From contig NZ_JANUSB010000002.1 of assembly GCF_024793895.1 (NCBI RefSeq), forward strand, positions 434,001 through 498,000: a DNA stretch of 64,000 bases. Reading direction: 5' to 3'. The first letter of the stretch is position 1; each line of letters starts with the position of its first letter. Under the pieces are notes generated by a model. It was not told the DNA's origin. It did no database searches and worked only from the letters and a program-made list of their open reading frames with translations. Position numbers and translations under genes: made by a program. The stretch is from Serratia sp. AKBS12 (GTDB lineage Bacteria > Pseudomonadota > Gammaproteobacteria > Enterobacterales > Enterobacteriaceae). Positions 49,081 through 60,407 of this stretch are shown piece by piece.

Positions 49081-51201
49081 TTATTCTGCTTCTGGTGCAG
49101 CAGGAGCATCCGTTTCAGGCGCGGTAGCTTCCTTGATGCTCAGACGCACACGGCCCTGGCGATCGACTTCCAGCACCTTGACCGGCACTTCCTGACCCAT
49201 CTGCAGATAGTCGGTCACTTTCTCAACGCGCTTGTCAGCGATTTGTGAAATGTGAACCAGACCTTCTTTACCGCCGCCGATCGCCACGAAGGCGCCGAAG
49301 TCAACGATACGGGTCACTTTGCCCTGGTACACGCGGCCTACTTCGATCTCTGCGGTGATCTCTTCGATGCGGCGAATGGCGAACTTGGCCTTTTCACCGT
49401 CGGTAGCAGCGATTTTAACTGTACCATCATCTTCGATTTCGATGGTAGTGCCAGTCTCTTCAGTCAGCGCACGGATGACTGAGCCGCCTTTACCGATCAC
49501 ATCTTTGATCTTGTCCGGATTGATCTTGATGGTGTGGATGCGTGGTGCAAACTGAGAGATATCGCCACGCGGGGTGCTGATAGCCTGTTCCATAACGCCC
49601 AGGATGTGCAGACGCGCGCCCTTGGCCTGGTTCAGTGCCACCTGCATGATTTCGCGGGTGATGCCTTCAATTTTAATGTCCATTTGCAGCGCGGTGATGC
49701 CATCACGGCTACCGGCAACTTTAAAGTCCATGTCACCCAGGTGATCTTCGTCACCCAGAATGTCGGACAGTACCACAAAGTTGTCCTGCTCTTTCACCAG
49801 ACCCATGGCGATACCGGCAACGGCAGCCTTGATCGGCACACCGGCGTCCATCAGCGCCAAAGAGGCGCCACAGACCGAAGCCATGGAAGAAGAACCGTTG
49901 GATTCGGTGATTTCAGAAACCACACGCACCGTGTACGGGAAATCTTCCGGTTTAGGCATCATAGCCAATACGCCGCGTTTCGCCAGGCGACCGTGACCGA
50001 TTTCACGACGCTTAGGCGAACCCACCATACCGGTTTCACCCACGGAGTATGGAGGGAAGTTGTAGTGGAACAGGAAGCTGTCGGTTTTTTCGCCCATCAG
50101 CTCGTCCAGATTCTGCGCGTCACGTGCGGTACCCAGAGTCGCGGTCACCAGCGCCTGAGTTTCGCCACGGGTGAACAGCGCGGAACCATGGGTGCGCGGC
50201 AGTACGCCGGTGCGCACGTCCAGACCACGAATCATGTCTTTTTCGCGGCCGTCGATGCGCGGCTCGCCACGCAGTACGCGGCTACGCACTACGTTTTTCT
50301 CGACGCTGCCCAGGATGTCCTGGATTTCGCCAGCGTCCAGGGTTTCGTCCTGCGCCAGCAATGCGGCGATCACGTCTTCTTTAATCGCATCGACCTGAGC
50401 GTAACGCTGCTGTTTTTCGGTGATGTGATAAGCGTCACCCAGGCGGCCTTCAGCCAGTTCCGCTACGCGAGCATGCAGCGTCTCGTTAACCGCTGGAGCC
50501 TGCCAATCCCACTTCGGTTTGCCGGCTTCGGCAACCAGGGAATTGATGTTTTCAATCACAACCTGCTGCTGATCGTGGCCGAATACCACCGCGCCCAACA
50601 TCTGATCTTCGCTCAGAACGTCAGCTTCGGATTCAACCATCAGTACCGCGCCTGCGGTACCGGCAACCACCAGATCCAGACGGCTTTCTTTCAGCTCGTC
50701 GGTGGTTGGGTTCAGCACATACTGGTCATTGATGTAACCGACGCGCGCTGCGCCGATTGGGCCGCTGAACGGAATACCGGACAGGCTCAGGGCGGCAGAA
50801 GCACCGATCATCGCCACGATGTCTGGGTTAACCTGCGGGTTGACCGAAACCACGGTCGCAATCACCTGCACTTCGTTCAGGAAGTTGTCCGGGAACAGTG
50901 GGCGGATTGGACGGTCAATCAGACGCGAGGTCAGGGTTTCGCCTTCGCTTGGACGGCCTTCACGACGGAAGAAGCTGCCTGGGATACGGCCTGCCGCGTA
51001 GGTACGCTCTTGATAGTTAACGGTCAGAGGGAAGAAGCTCTGCCCTGGCTTGGCCTTTTTCTGGCCTACAACGGTAACGAATACCGCGGTGTCATCCATG
51101 CTTACCATGACGGCAGCAGTGGCCTGACGTGCCATCATACCGGTCTCGATGGTGACGGTATGCTGGCCATACTGGAATTTGCGAATAGTCGGTGTCAGCA
51201 A
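49081..51201 (-). CDS. pnp: Polyribonucleotide nucleotidyltransferase (PNPase)
   Basis: Phosphorolytic 3'-5' exoribonuclease, degradosome subunit, 706 aa. The order is two RNase PH-like domains (about 1-150 and 315-545) separated by an all-alpha linker, then KH (about 555-615, [15 protein letters not shown]) and S1 (about 622-690, [17 protein letters not shown]). Translation begins at TTG (51201) after an AAGGAA site, giving [13 protein letters not shown]. coli pnp also uses TTG. It is co-transcribed with rpsO, and its leader forms a long hairpin consistent with RNase III-dependent self-control. Confidence 0.96.
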   Translation of the reverse strand: MLTPTIRKFQYGQHTVTIETGMMARQATAAVMVSMDDTAVFVTVVGQKKAKPGQSFFPLTVNYQERTYAAGRIPGSFFRREGRPSEGETLTSRLIDRPIRPLFPDNFLNEVQVIATVVSVNPQVNPDIVAMIGASAALSLSGIPFSGPIGAARVGYINDQYVLNPTTDELKESRLDLVVAGTAGAVLMVESEADVLSEDQMLGAVVFGHDQQQVVIENINSLVAEAGKPKWDWQAPAVNETLHARVAELAEGRLGDAYHITEKQQRYAQVDAIKEDVIAALLAQDETLDAGEIQDILGSVEKNVVRSRVLRGEPRIDGREKDMIRGLDVRTGVLPRTHGSALFTRGETQALVTATLGTARDAQNLDELMGEKTDSFLFHYNFPPYSVGETGMVGSPKRREIGHGRLAKRGVLAMMPKPEDFPYTVRVVSEITESNGSSSMASVCGASLALMDAGVPIKAAVAGIAMGLVKEQDNFVVLSDILGDEDHLGDMDFKVAGSRDGITALQMDIKIEGITREIMQVALNQAKGARLHILGVMEQAISTPRGDISQFAPRIHTIKINPDKIKDVIGKGGSVIRALTEETGTTIEIEDDGTVKIAATDGEKAKFAIRRIEEITAEIEVGRVYQGKVTRIVDFGAFVAIGGGKEGLVHISQIADKRVEKVTDYLQMGQEVPVKVLEVDRQGRVRLSIKEATAPETDAPAAPEAE

Positions 51202-51281
51202 AATTTTTTCCTTAGATTAGGCGCGCAATCGTATTGACGACTCGACACGCCGGTGACTCACTGATCTTCACACTACATCCT

Positions 51282-51337
51282 CGCGACTAATGACAATCCT
51301 TATCCCATGCACGAGATAAAGTCTCTCATTAGCCGCG
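51282..51337 (-). promoter_or_regulatory. pnp leader stem-loop (RNase III-type processing hairpin)
   Basis: Between rpsO and pnp, bases 51282-51337 can fold into a long interrupted hairpin: CGCG...CGCG and CTAATGA/TCATTAG outer pairs and TTATC/GATAA inner pairs. E. coli pnp mRNA has an RNase III-cut hairpin at this place, through which PNPase represses its own synthesis. A SraG-like small RNA on the plus strand of this gap is possible but was not shown. Confidence 0.65.
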
Positions 51338-51400
51338 CGAACCTCTGTACCGGAAGATCCTCAACAATACATTAACCTGATTTGCTTATGCTTCCTAGAA

Positions 51401-51426
51401 GAAAGGGGCCAAAATAGGCCCCTTTC
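51401..51426. terminator. rpsO terminator
   Basis: A 10-bp stem GAAAGGGGCC/GGCCCCTTTC with a 6-nt loop and a short T-rich tail lies 18 bp past the rpsO stop. Because pnp also depends on rpsO transcription in E. coli, read-through is expected. Confidence 0.8.
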
Positions 51427-51443
51427 CACTGAAACTTGTTCGA

Positions 51444-51713
51444 TTAGCGACGCAGACCCAGACGCTCGATCAGGCTGGTGTAACGTGCTACATCTTTACG
51501 CTTCAGGTAGTCCAGCAGCTTACGACGCTGAGAAACCATACGCAGCAGACCACGACGGCTGTGGTGATCTTTTTTGTGCTCTGAGAAGTGGCCTTGCAGA
51601 TGGTTGATCTGCGCAGTCAGCAGGGCAACCTGAACTTCGGTAGAACCGCTGTCGTTAGTACCACGACCGAAATCAGCTACGATTTTAGCTTTAGCTTCAA
51701 CACTTAGAGACAT
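51444..51713 (-). CDS. rpsO: 30S ribosomal protein S15
   Basis: Primary 16S rRNA-binding protein S15, 89 aa, almost identical to E. coli ([40 protein letters not shown]). The start at 51713 ([10 protein letters not shown]) is preceded by CTGGAG; an in-frame ATG two codons earlier is less well placed. In E. coli S15 represses its own translation through a leader pseudoknot; the leader here (51714-51790) keeps the TCGGCGCC motif. The neighbours truB and pnp are in the standard order. Confidence 0.97.
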   Translation of the reverse strand: MSLSVEAKAKIVADFGRGTNDSGSTEVQVALLTAQINHLQGHFSEHKKDHHSRRGLLRMVSQRRKLLDYLKRKDVARYTSLIERLGLRR

Positions 51714-51868
51714 TGTCATACTCCAGATTATAGATAATAAATACAGGCGCCGATCTCTAATTCAGCAACCCAATGCATAAGCTGCGCCATTCTACTCTGA
51801 TCCCCGTCATCCTTCAAGCAACAGGCAATCTGCGCAGCAGCAACGCCAGACCAGGCGTTGTTAACCGG

Positions 51869-52813
51869 TCAATCGAAATGCTCGACAACCAGCCGTTTTG
51901 GGGCCACCCGACCATCGTCGGCAATCTCGCCGACGCCGATGAATTTATGCTCATCGCCTTCGGTGATACGTACCATGCCGCGTGCCGGTGCGCCGGCAGC
52001 CTGAACCGGCTGCCCCTGCTTGACGTAGCCCGCCACCGCAGGCAGCAGGTTAACTTCCGGGAAGTTTTCCACCGGGCTGTCCATCGGCATCAGTAGCGGA
52101 TCGAGCAGTTCGCCCGGCGCGATGCCTTCGGCCTGCGCCTGCTCCAGCAATGTGCTCAGCTGTTCCAGCGTCACCATACGTTCGATTGGGTATTTCGCTA
52201 CCTGCAAACGACGCAGATAAATCACGTGTGCGCCACAGCCCAGCAGTTCACCGAGATCGTCGGTAATGGTGCGGATATAGGTTCCTTTGGAGCAGTGAAT
52301 TTCCAGCTCCAGCTCATCCCCTTCCCAGCGGATGAAGGTCAGTTCGTACACCGTGATACTGCGCGCCTCACGCGGCACTTCAATGCCCTGACGCGCGTAT
52401 TCGTACAGTTTCTTGCCCTGATACTTCAACGCGGAATACATCGATGGCACTTGCTGAATGTTGCCGCGGAAGGTATCCAGTGCTGCATCAAGCTGCGCGC
52501 GGGTCACGTTGACCGGGCGCTCTTGCACTATCTGGCCATCCGCATCCGAAGTATCGGTGCGCTGGCCCAGGCGGGCTATCACCCGGTAACGCTTGTCAGA
52601 GTCAAGCAGAAACTGGGAAAACTTGGTCGCTTCGCCCAGGCAAATCGGCAGCATGCCGGTGGCCAGCGGATCGAGCGCGCCGGTATGGCCCGCGCGATTG
52701 GCGTTATAGCAACGTTTTACTTTTTGCAGCGCGTCGTTGGAAGACAGCCCCTGTGGCTTATCCAGCAACAAAACGCCGTGAATGTCACGGCCGCGGCGAC
52801 GAGGGCGACTCAT
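51869..52813 (-). CDS. truB: tRNA pseudouridine(55) synthase TruB
   Basis: Makes pseudouridine 55 in the T-arm of tRNAs, 314 aa. The catalytic motif [12 protein letters not shown] contains Asp48, and the KxxG-type start ([15 protein letters not shown]) is intact. A C-terminal PUA-like domain covers about 250-314. Its ATG overlaps the rbfA stop by one base, so translation is coupled. Confidence 0.96.
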   Translation of the reverse strand: MSRPRRRGRDIHGVLLLDKPQGLSSNDALQKVKRCYNANRAGHTGALDPLATGMLPICLGEATKFSQFLLDSDKRYRVIARLGQRTDTSDADGQIVQERPVNVTRAQLDAALDTFRGNIQQVPSMYSALKYQGKKLYEYARQGIEVPREARSITVYELTFIRWEGDELELEIHCSKGTYIRTITDDLGELLGCGAHVIYLRRLQVAKYPIERMVTLEQLSTLLEQAQAEGIAPGELLDPLLMPMDSPVENFPEVNLLPAVAGYVKQGQPVQAAGAPARGMVRITEGDEHKFIGVGEIADDGRVAPKRLVVEHFD

Positions 52814-53223
52814 TAAGCCTCCTCGTCATCACCGGAGGCAGTGCGACGCTCGGCGTCGTTCTTCACCACGTTAGTCACCAGGTTGGACATGCGCATGCCT
52901 TCAACCAGCGAGTTATCGTAGGCAAAGGTCAGTTCTGGCACCACGCGCAAACGCATGGCCTTACCCAGCAGCGTACGGATATAGCCGGACGCGTCTTGCA
53001 GCGCCTTGATGCCGTTGGTGACCAGATCGGGATCGTGGTTTTCGGTCAGCACGTTCAGGAAGGTCACGTAAACTTTGGCATAGGCCAGATCGCGCGACAC
53101 TTCTACGCCGGAGACGGTCGCCATGCCGACACGTGGATCTTTGACTTCACGTTGCAGAATGATGGCAATCTCTTTCTGCATCTCTTGCGCGACGCGTTGG
53201 CCGCGGCTGAATTCTTTTGCCAT
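52813..53223 (-). CDS. rbfA: 30S ribosome-binding factor RbfA
   Basis: KH-fold 30S maturation and cold-shock factor, 136 aa. The start [20 protein letters not shown] at 53223 matches the family and follows a GGAGAATCC-type site; an in-frame ATG at 53253 is rejected. The conserved [20 protein letters not shown] segment ends the core. It is between infB and truB in the nusA operon. Confidence 0.96.
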   Translation of the reverse strand: MAKEFSRGQRVAQEMQKEIAIILQREVKDPRVGMATVSGVEVSRDLAYAKVYVTFLNVLTENHDPDLVTNGIKALQDASGYIRTLLGKAMRLRVVPELTFAYDNSLVEGMRMSNLVTNVVKNDAERRTASGDDEEA

Positions 53224-53244
53224 TTTGGATTCTCCAGACAAATC

Positions 53245-53263
53245 GGGGGGCACAAGGCCCCCC
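53245..53263 (-). promoter_or_regulatory. infB-rbfA intercistronic hairpin
   Basis: A perfect 7-bp stem GGGGGGC/GCCCCCC with a 5-nt loop lies in the 82-bp infB-rbfA gap. No T-run follows, so mRNA processing or attenuation is more likely than full termination. Confidence 0.5.
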
Positions 53264-53305
53264 AGAACAGATGTTACCCATTGGGTATCAGCAGATATGC
53301 GATCG

Positions 53306-55996
53306 TTAAGCGATGGTGCGTTGGATCTCGATGATTTCGAATACTTCGATCATGTCGCCGACGCGCACGTCGTTGTAGTTCTTCACGCCGATACCACATT
53401 CCATGCCGTTACGGACTTCGTTAACGTCATCTTTAAAGCGACGCAGGGATTCCAGCTCGCCTTCGTAGATAACCACGTTGTCACGCAGTACGCGGATTGG
53501 GTTGTGACGCTTGATGTTACCTTCGGTAACCATACAACCGGCGATAGCACCGAATTTCGGTGATTTGAACACGTCACGCACTTCGGCCAGGCCGATAATC
53601 TGCTGTTTGTATTCTGGTGCCAGCATGCCGCTCATCGCCTGCTTCACTTCGTCAATCAGACTATAGATGACGGAGTAGTAACGCAGATCCAGGCTTTCAG
53701 CTTCGATGACTCGGCGCGCAGAGGCGTCGGCACGAACGTTGAAGCCAATGATGATGGCATTGGAAGCCGCTGCCAGCGTGGCATCGGTTTCGGTGATCCC
53801 GCCAACGCCGGAACCGACAATCTTCACTTTCACTTCGTCGGTAGACAGCTTCAGCAACGAGTCGCTGATTGCTTCGCAAGAGCCCTGTACGTCGGATTTC
53901 AGTACGATGTTCAGTTCTGAAACTTCGCCGTCGGTCATGTTGGCGAACATGTTTTCCAGCTTGGATTTCTGCTGACGTGCCAGCTTGACTTCGCGGAACT
54001 TGCCTTGACGGTAAAGCGCCACTTCACGCGCTTTCTTCTCGTCACGCACCACGGTCGCTTCGTCACCCGCTGCCGGAACGCTGGACAGACCGAGGATTTC
54101 CACCGGGATAGATGGACCGGCAGAGACCACTTCACGGCCCAGCTCATCACGCATCGCGCGCACACGGCCGTATTCGAAGCCGCACAGCACGATATCGCCC
54201 TTGTTCAGCGTGCCTTCCTGTACCAGCACGGTGGCAACCGGGCCACGGCCTTTGTCCAGGAAGGATTCGATGACAACGCCGCTCGCCATGCCGCTGCGCA
54301 CCGCTTTCAGTTCGAGAACTTCAGCTTGCAACAGGATAGCGTCGAGCAGTTCATCGATACCGGTACCGGCTTTGGCAGACACGTGTACGAACTGCGCTTC
54401 ACCGCCCCACTCTTCCGGCATAACGCCGTACTGGGACAGTTCTTGCTTCACGCGATCCGGATCGGCTTCTGGTTTGTCGATTTTGTTAACCGCAACCACC
54501 AATGGCACCTGAGCCGCCTTCGCGTGCTGAATGGCTTCGATGGTCTGCGGCATCACGCCGTCGTCCGCCGCCACAACCAGAACCACGATATCGGTCGCCT
54601 GAGCGCCGCGAGCACGCATCGAGGTAAACGCGGCGTGGCCCGGAGTATCCAGGAAGGTGATCATGCCACTGTCGGTTTCAACGTGGTAGGCACCGATGTG
54701 CTGGGTAATGCCGCCGGCTTCGCCCGATGCCACTTTGGTGGAACGGATGTAGTCGAGCAGCGAGGTTTTACCATGGTCAACGTGGCCCATGATGGTCACC
54801 ACCGGAGCACGAGGCTCGGCAGCGGCAGCACCGGTATCACGATCGCTCATCAGCGCTTCTTCCAGCTCGTTTTCACGACGCAGGATAACCTTGTGGCCCA
54901 TCTCTTCGGCAACCAGCTGTGCGGTTTCCTGGTCGATGACCTGGTTGATGGTGGCCATGGCGCCCAGCTTCATCATGGTTTTGATAACCTGGGAGCCTTT
55001 TACCGCCATCTTGTTGGCCAGTTCGGCAACGGTGATGGTTTCGCCAACGATAACGTCGCGGTTAACCGCCTGCGCTGGCTTGTTGAAGCCCTGTTGCAGC
55101 GTACTTGGCTTACGCTTGCCTTTACCACCACGGGTAACGGCACGCGCTTCTTCACGATCGGCCTTGGATTCGGACAGCTTGCTGCCTTTCTTCTGCTTGG
55201 TGGATTTGCCACCGCGAGTACGGGCACGACGGTCACCTTCGACCTTGGCGTCGTTCTCGTCTTCTGCGGCACGCGCATGCTGGGAGGTGGTAACGTGATA
55301 GTCGGCAGTTTCAACAGCGGCGCTTGCCGCGTCGGCTTCAGCCCACTTCTCGCCGTTTTCTTCCGCCATGCGGCGCGCTTCTTCAGCAACGCGTTTGGCT
55401 TCTTCTTCCACCTTACGGCGCACTTCTTCTTCCGCTTTACGTTTCAGTTCAGCGGCTTCGGCTTCGCGTCGTGCTTTTTCTGCCTGAGCTGGCTTGGTCA
55501 TTTCGTCGGTATGTTGATTGGTCACTTTATCTTTTTCCGCTGCATCACGCTTAGCTTTTTCAGCGGCCTCACGTTTGGCTTGCTCTTCGGCTGCGCGCTT
55601 CGCTTCTGCTTCGCGTTTCGCTAGCTCTTCCGCTTCGCGCCGTGCCTGCTCTTCCGCTTCACGCTGTGCCTGCTCTGCCGCTTCCGCCTGTTGGGCTTCT
55701 TGCGTATCGCGATTTACATAAGTGCGTTTCTTGCGGACCTCAATTTGCACCGATTTACTTTTACCGCCGGTGCTCGGGATATTCAAGGTGCTGCGCGTTT
55801 TGCGCTGCAACGTCAGTTTACCTGGCGCGCTGCCGTGTTCACGGTTCAGGTGCGCCAGTAGGGTTTCTTTTTCTTGCTGGGTGACAGAGTCGGTCTCAGA
55901 CTTGTTGATCCCTGCATCAGCAAACTGCTGTACCAGGCGATCAACCGGAGTCTGAATCTCTGCTGCCAGTGATTTTACGGTTACATCTGTCGTCAT
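53306..55996 (-). CDS. infB: Translation initiation factor IF-2
   Basis: GTPase that brings fMet-tRNA to the 30S subunit, 896 aa, near the usual 890. The N-terminal IF2_N domain (1-50, [22 protein letters not shown]) is followed by a long charged Ala/Glu/Lys/Arg coiled region (about 85-240) and a second IF2_N domain (about 320-370). The G domain begins near 400 with [10 protein letters not shown], then DTPGHAAF and NKID, followed by domains II, III and the fMet-binding C-terminal domain. E. coli makes shorter forms from internal starts; candidates lie in the charged region but none can be fixed by eye. Confidence 0.97.
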   Translation of the reverse strand: MTTDVTVKSLAAEIQTPVDRLVQQFADAGINKSETDSVTQQEKETLLAHLNREHGSAPGKLTLQRKTRSTLNIPSTGGKSKSVQIEVRKKRTYVNRDTQEAQQAEAAEQAQREAEEQARREAEELAKREAEAKRAAEEQAKREAAEKAKRDAAEKDKVTNQHTDEMTKPAQAEKARREAEAAELKRKAEEEVRRKVEEEAKRVAEEARRMAEENGEKWAEADAASAAVETADYHVTTSQHARAAEDENDAKVEGDRRARTRGGKSTKQKKGSKLSESKADREEARAVTRGGKGKRKPSTLQQGFNKPAQAVNRDVIVGETITVAELANKMAVKGSQVIKTMMKLGAMATINQVIDQETAQLVAEEMGHKVILRRENELEEALMSDRDTGAAAAEPRAPVVTIMGHVDHGKTSLLDYIRSTKVASGEAGGITQHIGAYHVETDSGMITFLDTPGHAAFTSMRARGAQATDIVVLVVAADDGVMPQTIEAIQHAKAAQVPLVVAVNKIDKPEADPDRVKQELSQYGVMPEEWGGEAQFVHVSAKAGTGIDELLDAILLQAEVLELKAVRSGMASGVVIESFLDKGRGPVATVLVQEGTLNKGDIVLCGFEYGRVRAMRDELGREVVSAGPSIPVEILGLSSVPAAGDEATVVRDEKKAREVALYRQGKFREVKLARQQKSKLENMFANMTDGEVSELNIVLKSDVQGSCEAISDSLLKLSTDEVKVKIVGSGVGGITETDATLAAASNAIIIGFNVRADASARRVIEAESLDLRYYSVIYSLIDEVKQAMSGMLAPEYKQQIIGLAEVRDVFKSPKFGAIAGCMVTEGNIKRHNPIRVLRDNVVIYEGELESLRRFKDDVNEVRNGMECGIGVKNYNDVRVGDMIEVFEIIEIQRTIA

Positions 55997-56020
55997 GCTG
56001 TTCCTTCCTGCTACAGTTTA

Positions 56021-57508
56021 TTACGCGTTGTCGCCAAACCAACAGATATTACGTGCGGCCATAATCAGCTCGCCGGCTTGCTGATCGCTAAGCCCTTCAA
56101 TATCAGCCAGATCGTCAACACCCTGCTCGGCAAGATCTTCCAGCGTACAAACCCCACGCGCGGCCAGTTTAAAGGCCATGCTGCGCTCAAGACCCGGCAG
56201 GTTGAGCAAGTCATCAGCAGGTTTTTGGTCGCCCAGGCTTTCTTCTTGAGCCAGGGCCAGCGTGGTCAATGCAGCTTTGGCGCGATCGCGCAACGCTTCA
56301 ACCATATCTTCATCGAGACCGTCGATTTCCAGCAGCTCTTTGATTGGCACATAGGCCAGCTCTTCCAGCGTAGAGAAGCCTTCTTCAACCAGTACGGTGG
56401 CGAATTCTTCGTCGATATCAAGATATTTGGTGAAGGTATCAATGGCGGCATGAGCTTCGGCCTGATGCTTGGCTTGCAGATCGTCCGCCGTCATCACGTT
56501 CAGTTCCCAGCCGCTGAGCTGAGAAGCCAAACGCACGTTTTGGCCGTTACGGCCAATCGCCTGTGCCAGATTGCTGGCTTCAACGGCGATATCCATGGTG
56601 TGCCGATCTTCATCAACCACGATCGAGGCAACGTCTGCCGGGGCCATGGCATTGATGACGAACTGGGCCGGATTGTCGTCCCACAGCACGATATCAATAC
56701 GTTCGCCGCCGAGCTCGCTCGAAACGGCCTGAACGCGAGCGCCGCGCATCCCAACGCAGGCACCGACCGGGTCGATACGCTTGTCGTTGGTTTTAACGGC
56801 GATTTTGGCGCGGGAACCCGGATCGCGGGCTGCCGCTTTGATTTCAATGACTTCTTCGCCGATTTCCGGCACTTCAATGCGGAACAGTTCTTTCAGCATT
56901 TCCGGGCTGGAGCGGCTGACGAACAGCTGTGCGCCGCGTGCTTCCGGGCGAACAGCGTACAGTACGCCGCGGATGCGGTCACCTGGGCGGAAGTTTTCGC
57001 GTGGCAGCATGTCCTCACGGCCAATCACGGCTTCGGCGTTACCGCCAAGGTCCAGCGCGATGCTGTCGCGGTTAACTTTTTTCACCACGCCGGTGACGAT
57101 TTCACCTTCGTGTTGACGGAAGGCGTCGACCACCATCGCGCGCTCGGCTTCACGTACTTTCTGTACGATAACCTGCTTGGCGGTCTGGGTGGTGATGCGG
57201 TCAAAGGTGACGGATTCGATTTGGTCTTCGACATACCCGCCCAACTCGATGCTTGGGTCTTCATACTGAGCCGCTTCCAGCGTGATTTCACGCGTAGGCT
57301 GGGTAACTTCGTCAACGGCGACCCAGCGACGGAAAGTATCGAAATCGCCGGTTTTGCGATCGATGCTGACGCGCACGTCAATTTCCTGCTCGTATTTTTT
57401 CTTGGTTGCGGTGGCTAATGCGGTTTCCAGCGCTTCAAAAATCTTCTCACGCGGAAGGGATTTTTCATTGGAAACAGCTTCAACAACAGCCAGAATCTCT
57501 TTATTCAT
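56021..57508 (-). CDS. nusA: Transcription termination/antitermination factor NusA
   Basis: RNA polymerase-binding factor of 495 aa. The order is N-terminal RNAP-binding domain (1-130), S1 domain (about 135-200, [21 protein letters not shown]), KH1 and KH2 (about 230-345, with [20 protein letters not shown] and [19 protein letters not shown]), then two acidic AR repeats (about 365-495). The start [16 protein letters not shown] at 57508 is used; an in-frame ATG six codons earlier has no good site. It is 21 bp after rimP and 24 bp before infB. Confidence 0.97.
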   Translation of the reverse strand: MNKEILAVVEAVSNEKSLPREKIFEALETALATATKKKYEQEIDVRVSIDRKTGDFDTFRRWVAVDEVTQPTREITLEAAQYEDPSIELGGYVEDQIESVTFDRITTQTAKQVIVQKVREAERAMVVDAFRQHEGEIVTGVVKKVNRDSIALDLGGNAEAVIGREDMLPRENFRPGDRIRGVLYAVRPEARGAQLFVSRSSPEMLKELFRIEVPEIGEEVIEIKAAARDPGSRAKIAVKTNDKRIDPVGACVGMRGARVQAVSSELGGERIDIVLWDDNPAQFVINAMAPADVASIVVDEDRHTMDIAVEASNLAQAIGRNGQNVRLASQLSGWELNVMTADDLQAKHQAEAHAAIDTFTKYLDIDEEFATVLVEEGFSTLEELAYVPIKELLEIDGLDEDMVEALRDRAKAALTTLALAQEESLGDQKPADDLLNLPGLERSMAFKLAARGVCTLEDLAEQGVDDLADIEGLSDQQAGELIMAARNICWFGDNA

Positions 57509-57529
57509 CCTAGTTGCCTCATCCAAACT

Positions 57530-57982
57530 TTAAAAGTGGGGTACCAGGTTCGCTTTCTGAATATTGCTCAGCGCGAACACTTCATCTTTCCCATCCACAG
57601 TAACCGTGATCATTTCGCCTTCGACAGACTTGATGATGCCCTGCCACTTACGGCGGTTCTGTACCGCCATGCGCAGGACCAGGCTGACTTCTTCACCGAG
57701 GAAACGAGTATAGTGCTCTGCGGTGAACATCGGGCGATCAAGGCCAGGAGAGGAGACTTCCAAGTTGTAAGCGACCGTAACCGGATCTTCGACATCCAAT
57801 ACGGCGCTGACCTGGTGGCTGACATCAGCACAATCATCAACATTAATGCCGTTTTCACTATCAATATAGATGCGGAGCGTGGATTGGCGCGCACGAATAA
57901 ATTCTATGCCTACAAGCTCAAAGCCCAACGCCTCTACCGGTGCCGAAAGCATCTCTGTCAATTTTTGCTCTAATGTGGACAA
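57530..57982 (-). CDS. rimP: Ribosome maturation factor RimP
   Basis: 30S maturation factor, 150 aa from a TTG start at 57982, which gives (M)[11 protein letters not shown], the family N-terminus. The open frame reaches an ATG four codons earlier (57994), but that product would not match. The core segments [33 protein letters not shown] and the C-terminal [15 protein letters not shown] are as in E. coli. It is first in the rimP-nusA-infB operon, 17 bp after a terminator-like hairpin. Confidence 0.95.
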   Translation of the reverse strand: MSTLEQKLTEMLSAPVEALGFELVGIEFIRARQSTLRIYIDSENGINVDDCADVSHQVSAVLDVEDPVTVAYNLEVSSPGLDRPMFTAEHYTRFLGEEVSLVLRMAVQNRRKWQGIIKSVEGEMITVTVDGKDEVFALSNIQKANLVPHF

Positions 57983-57999
57983 GCCCACCCCCAAGACAT

Positions 58000-58020
58000 A
58001 AAAAAAGGGCTTAATAGCCC
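58000..58020 (-). terminator. Terminator-like hairpin just before rimP
   Basis: On the minus strand GGGCT-ATTA-AGCCC is followed by a run of T residues, ending 17 bp before the rimP TTG. It is the second terminator in series between metY and rimP and looks like an attenuator of the nusA operon. Confidence 0.7.
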
Positions 58021-58042
58021 AGTGATTCTGTTGCCAAATAAC

Positions 58043-58066
58043 AAAAAACCCCGAAAATTCGGGGCT
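58043..58066 (-). terminator. metY terminator
   Basis: On the minus strand GCCCCGA-ATTT-TCGGGG is followed by TTTTTTG. It lies 133 bp past the tRNA gene and would end the metY transcript, with read-through feeding rimP-nusA. Confidence 0.85.
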
Positions 58067-58198
58067 TTATGCAACTGGACCCTGTTTGCCGCAATGCGGC
58101 TTCGGTACAACTTTCTGACAAGTGTCATTTTCAAATGTTGTTCGAGAAAAGCGGATTCAATCGAAAAGTGTATTTGAAAATAAACACTTAAAGGAAAG

Positions 58199-58275
<77 letters not shown>

Positions 58276-58336
58276 TCCGAAAACGTGGCAAATACTACGC
58301 TGATAATCGCAAAAATGCAAGTTATCTCTGGGATAT

Positions 58337-58423
58337 TGGTACCGAGGATGGGACTCGAACCCACAAGCCCGTTAGGGCACTACCACCTCAAGGTAGCGTG
58401 TCTACCAATTCCACCACCTCGGT
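58337..58423 (-). tRNA. leuU: tRNA-Leu (GAG)
   Basis: An 87-nt class II tRNA with encoded CCA. It has the acceptor ACCGAGG/CCTCGGT, a long variable arm (TGCCCTAACGGGCT) and the anticodon loop CTTGAGG with GAG at 58389-58387. It is between secG and metY; E. coli has argG between leuU and metY, which is absent here. Confidence 0.97.
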
Positions 58424-58493
58424 ACTGATTCTTACTGCAACGGCCGTTTGCATTGCTGCCAACCACCGTTTAAACACCTTTGCTGCTGACGGC

Positions 58494-58829
58494 TTATTGC
58501 GGGATATCGCTGCTCGGCTTGGCTGGTGCTGCCGGCGCGGTAGTCTGCTCGGTTTTAACCGGCTGACCCAGGTTTTCCCACTCGCTGCCTTTTTTGCTCT
58601 GGTTGCTGCTCAGGTTGCCCAGGATCAGACTGATGACGAAAAACAGCGTCGCCAAAACAGCCGTCATGCGGGTCATGAAGTTACCGGAACCGCTCGAACC
58701 GAACAATGTGCCAGACGCACCTGCTCCGAATGAGGCTCCCATATCAGCGCCTTTACCTTGCTGCAACATGATCAGAGCCACAAGCCCGATCGAAATCAGC
58801 AGGAAAATTACCAGAAGAGCTTCGTACAT
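58494..58829 (-). CDS. secG: Preprotein translocase subunit SecG
   Basis: Auxiliary SecYEG channel subunit of 111 aa with two membrane helices (about 2-22, LLVIFLLISIGLVALIML, and 52-72, MTAVLATLFFVISLILGNL) joined by a Gly/Ser-rich loop KGADMGASFGAGASGTLFG. The C-terminal tail is rich in Pro/Ala. tRNA-Leu follows on the same strand. Upstream, 58830-59065 has no gene but shows an 11-bp direct repeat (CAAATGCTTCT at 58865 and 58881). Confidence 0.95.
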   Translation of the reverse strand: MYEALLVIFLLISIGLVALIMLQQGKGADMGASFGAGASGTLFGSSGSGNFMTRMTAVLATLFFVISLILGNLSSNQSKKGSEWENLGQPVKTEQTTAPAAPAKPSSDIPQ

Positions 58830-59065
58830 AGTTGTACCCGTATCCTTGCGGCTTCACCGCGTGCCAAATGCTTCTCACCCCAAATGCTTCTAAACGAAGT
58901 CGCAGGCGTTGTTATCAACAGCCTACTGAAGCGGGTGTGAATACTAACCAAAGCCGTCAAACCGTGCAAGGGCAATTTGCTGCGGCAGGCGCGTTTGCGG
59001 AAAAAAACAGCAAACGCACCACACCCAGCGGTTCAAATATCCCCCAGGGAAGTTAACCGTCTGTT

Positions 59066-60403
59066 TTAACCCGCAGATTTTACCGCTTCGGCGATACGGT
59101 TGGCCAGTTCGGTTACCTGCTGCTCATCTTCGCCTTCCACCATCACGCGGATCAGCGGCTCGGTACCGGATTTACGCAGCAACACGCGGCCGCGCCCAGC
59201 CAGTTCGGCCTCCACCGCCTCGGTCACTTGACGTACCGATTCCGACTCGAGCGGGTTATGCTCGCCGGTGAAACGGACGTTAACCAGAATTTGCGGCAGC
59301 AATTTCATGCCGCTGCACAGATCGTGCAGGCTCATGTTGTTGCGCACAATGGCGGTCAATACCTGCAGACCGGCCACGATGCCGTCACCGGTGGTGGTCT
59401 TGTCCAGCAGGATCACGTGGCCGGAATTTTCCGCCCCGATGCGCCAACCCAGCTCTTGCAGTTTTTCCAGCACGTAGCGGTCGCCCACCTTGGCGCGCGC
59501 GAACGGAATGCCCAACTGCTTGAGCGCCAGTTCCAGACCCATATTGCTCATCAGTGTGCCAACGGCACCGCCGCGCAACTGGCCCTGACGCAGCCCTTCT
59601 CGGGCAATGATATACAGAATCTGGTCGCCATCAACCTTATTGCCAAGGTGATCTACCATCATCACCCGGTCGCCGTCGCCGTCAAATGCCAGCCCGACAT
59701 GCGCCTTTTCGGCCAGCACCCGCTCCTGCAGTTGACGAACGTCGGTTGCGCCGCACTGTTCGTTGATGTTCATGCCGTCCGGCTCACAGCCGATGGCGAT
59801 GACGTTGGCGCCCAGCTCGCGCAGCACGCTCGGCGCGATGTGATAGGTGGCGCCGTTGGCGCAGTCCACGACGATCTTCAGTCCTTTCAGGCTCAGCTCG
59901 CTCGGGAAGGTGCCTTTACAGAATTCAATGTAGCGACCGGCGGCATCGATAATGCGGCTGGCCTTGCCGAGTTCGGCCGACTCAACGCAGGTCAGCGGTT
60001 TTTCCATTTCGGCTTCGATGGCTTCTTCAACGTGATCCGGCAACTTGGCGCCATCGATCGAGAAGAATTTGATGCCATTGTCATAATACGGGTTGTGCGA
60101 CGCGGAAATGACGATACCGGCTTCGGCACGGAAGGTACGGGTCAGATAGGCAATCGCCGGGGTTGGCATCGGGCCGGTAAACGACGCGGACAGCCCTGCC
60201 GCCGCCAGACCGGCTTCCAGCGCCGATTCCAGCATATAGCCGGAAATGCGGGTATCCTTGCCGATGATAATTTTGCGTGAGCCATGGCGTGCCAGCACTT
60301 TCCCTGCCGCCCAACCGAGCTTAAGGACGAAATCCGGCGTGATCGGACTGTCACCGACCTTGCCACGGATGCCATCGGTACCAAAATATTTACGCTCGCT
60401 CAT
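59066..60403 (-). CDS. glmM: Phosphoglucosamine mutase GlmM
   Basis: Converts glucosamine-6-phosphate to glucosamine-1-phosphate for UDP-GlcNAc synthesis, 445 aa. The catalytic Ser102 lies in [12 protein letters not shown], the Mg loop is FDGDGDR (about 240) and the C-terminal phosphate-binding loop is [15 protein letters not shown]. The start [14 protein letters not shown] at 60403 is preferred over an in-frame ATG 72 bp upstream that falls inside folP. It follows folP after 4 bp. Confidence 0.97.
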   Translation of the reverse strand: MSERKYFGTDGIRGKVGDSPITPDFVLKLGWAAGKVLARHGSRKIIIGKDTRISGYMLESALEAGLAAAGLSASFTGPMPTPAIAYLTRTFRAEAGIVISASHNPYYDNGIKFFSIDGAKLPDHVEEAIEAEMEKPLTCVESAELGKASRIIDAAGRYIEFCKGTFPSELSLKGLKIVVDCANGATYHIAPSVLRELGANVIAIGCEPDGMNINEQCGATDVRQLQERVLAEKAHVGLAFDGDGDRVMMVDHLGNKVDGDQILYIIAREGLRQGQLRGGAVGTLMSNMGLELALKQLGIPFARAKVGDRYVLEKLQELGWRIGAENSGHVILLDKTTTGDGIVAGLQVLTAIVRNNMSLHDLCSGMKLLPQILVNVRFTGEHNPLESESVRQVTEAVEAELAGRGRVLLRKSGTEPLIRVMVEGEDEQQVTELANRIAEAVKSAG

Positions 60404-60407
60404 GTCT

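Noticed and set aside
49534-51237. A 567-codon plus-strand open frame
   Set aside because: Antisense to pnp, whose product is full length and conserved; no separate ribosome site or domain seen.
54005-57418. Long plus-strand frames (539 and 446 codons) over infB and nusA
   Set aside because: Shadows of infB and nusA; composition biased and no conserved motifs.
58861-59017. The 11-bp direct repeat and an 8-bp inverted repeat upstream of secG as a mobile element
   Set aside because: Too short and isolated; without further copies they are most simply chance or local regulatory sequence.
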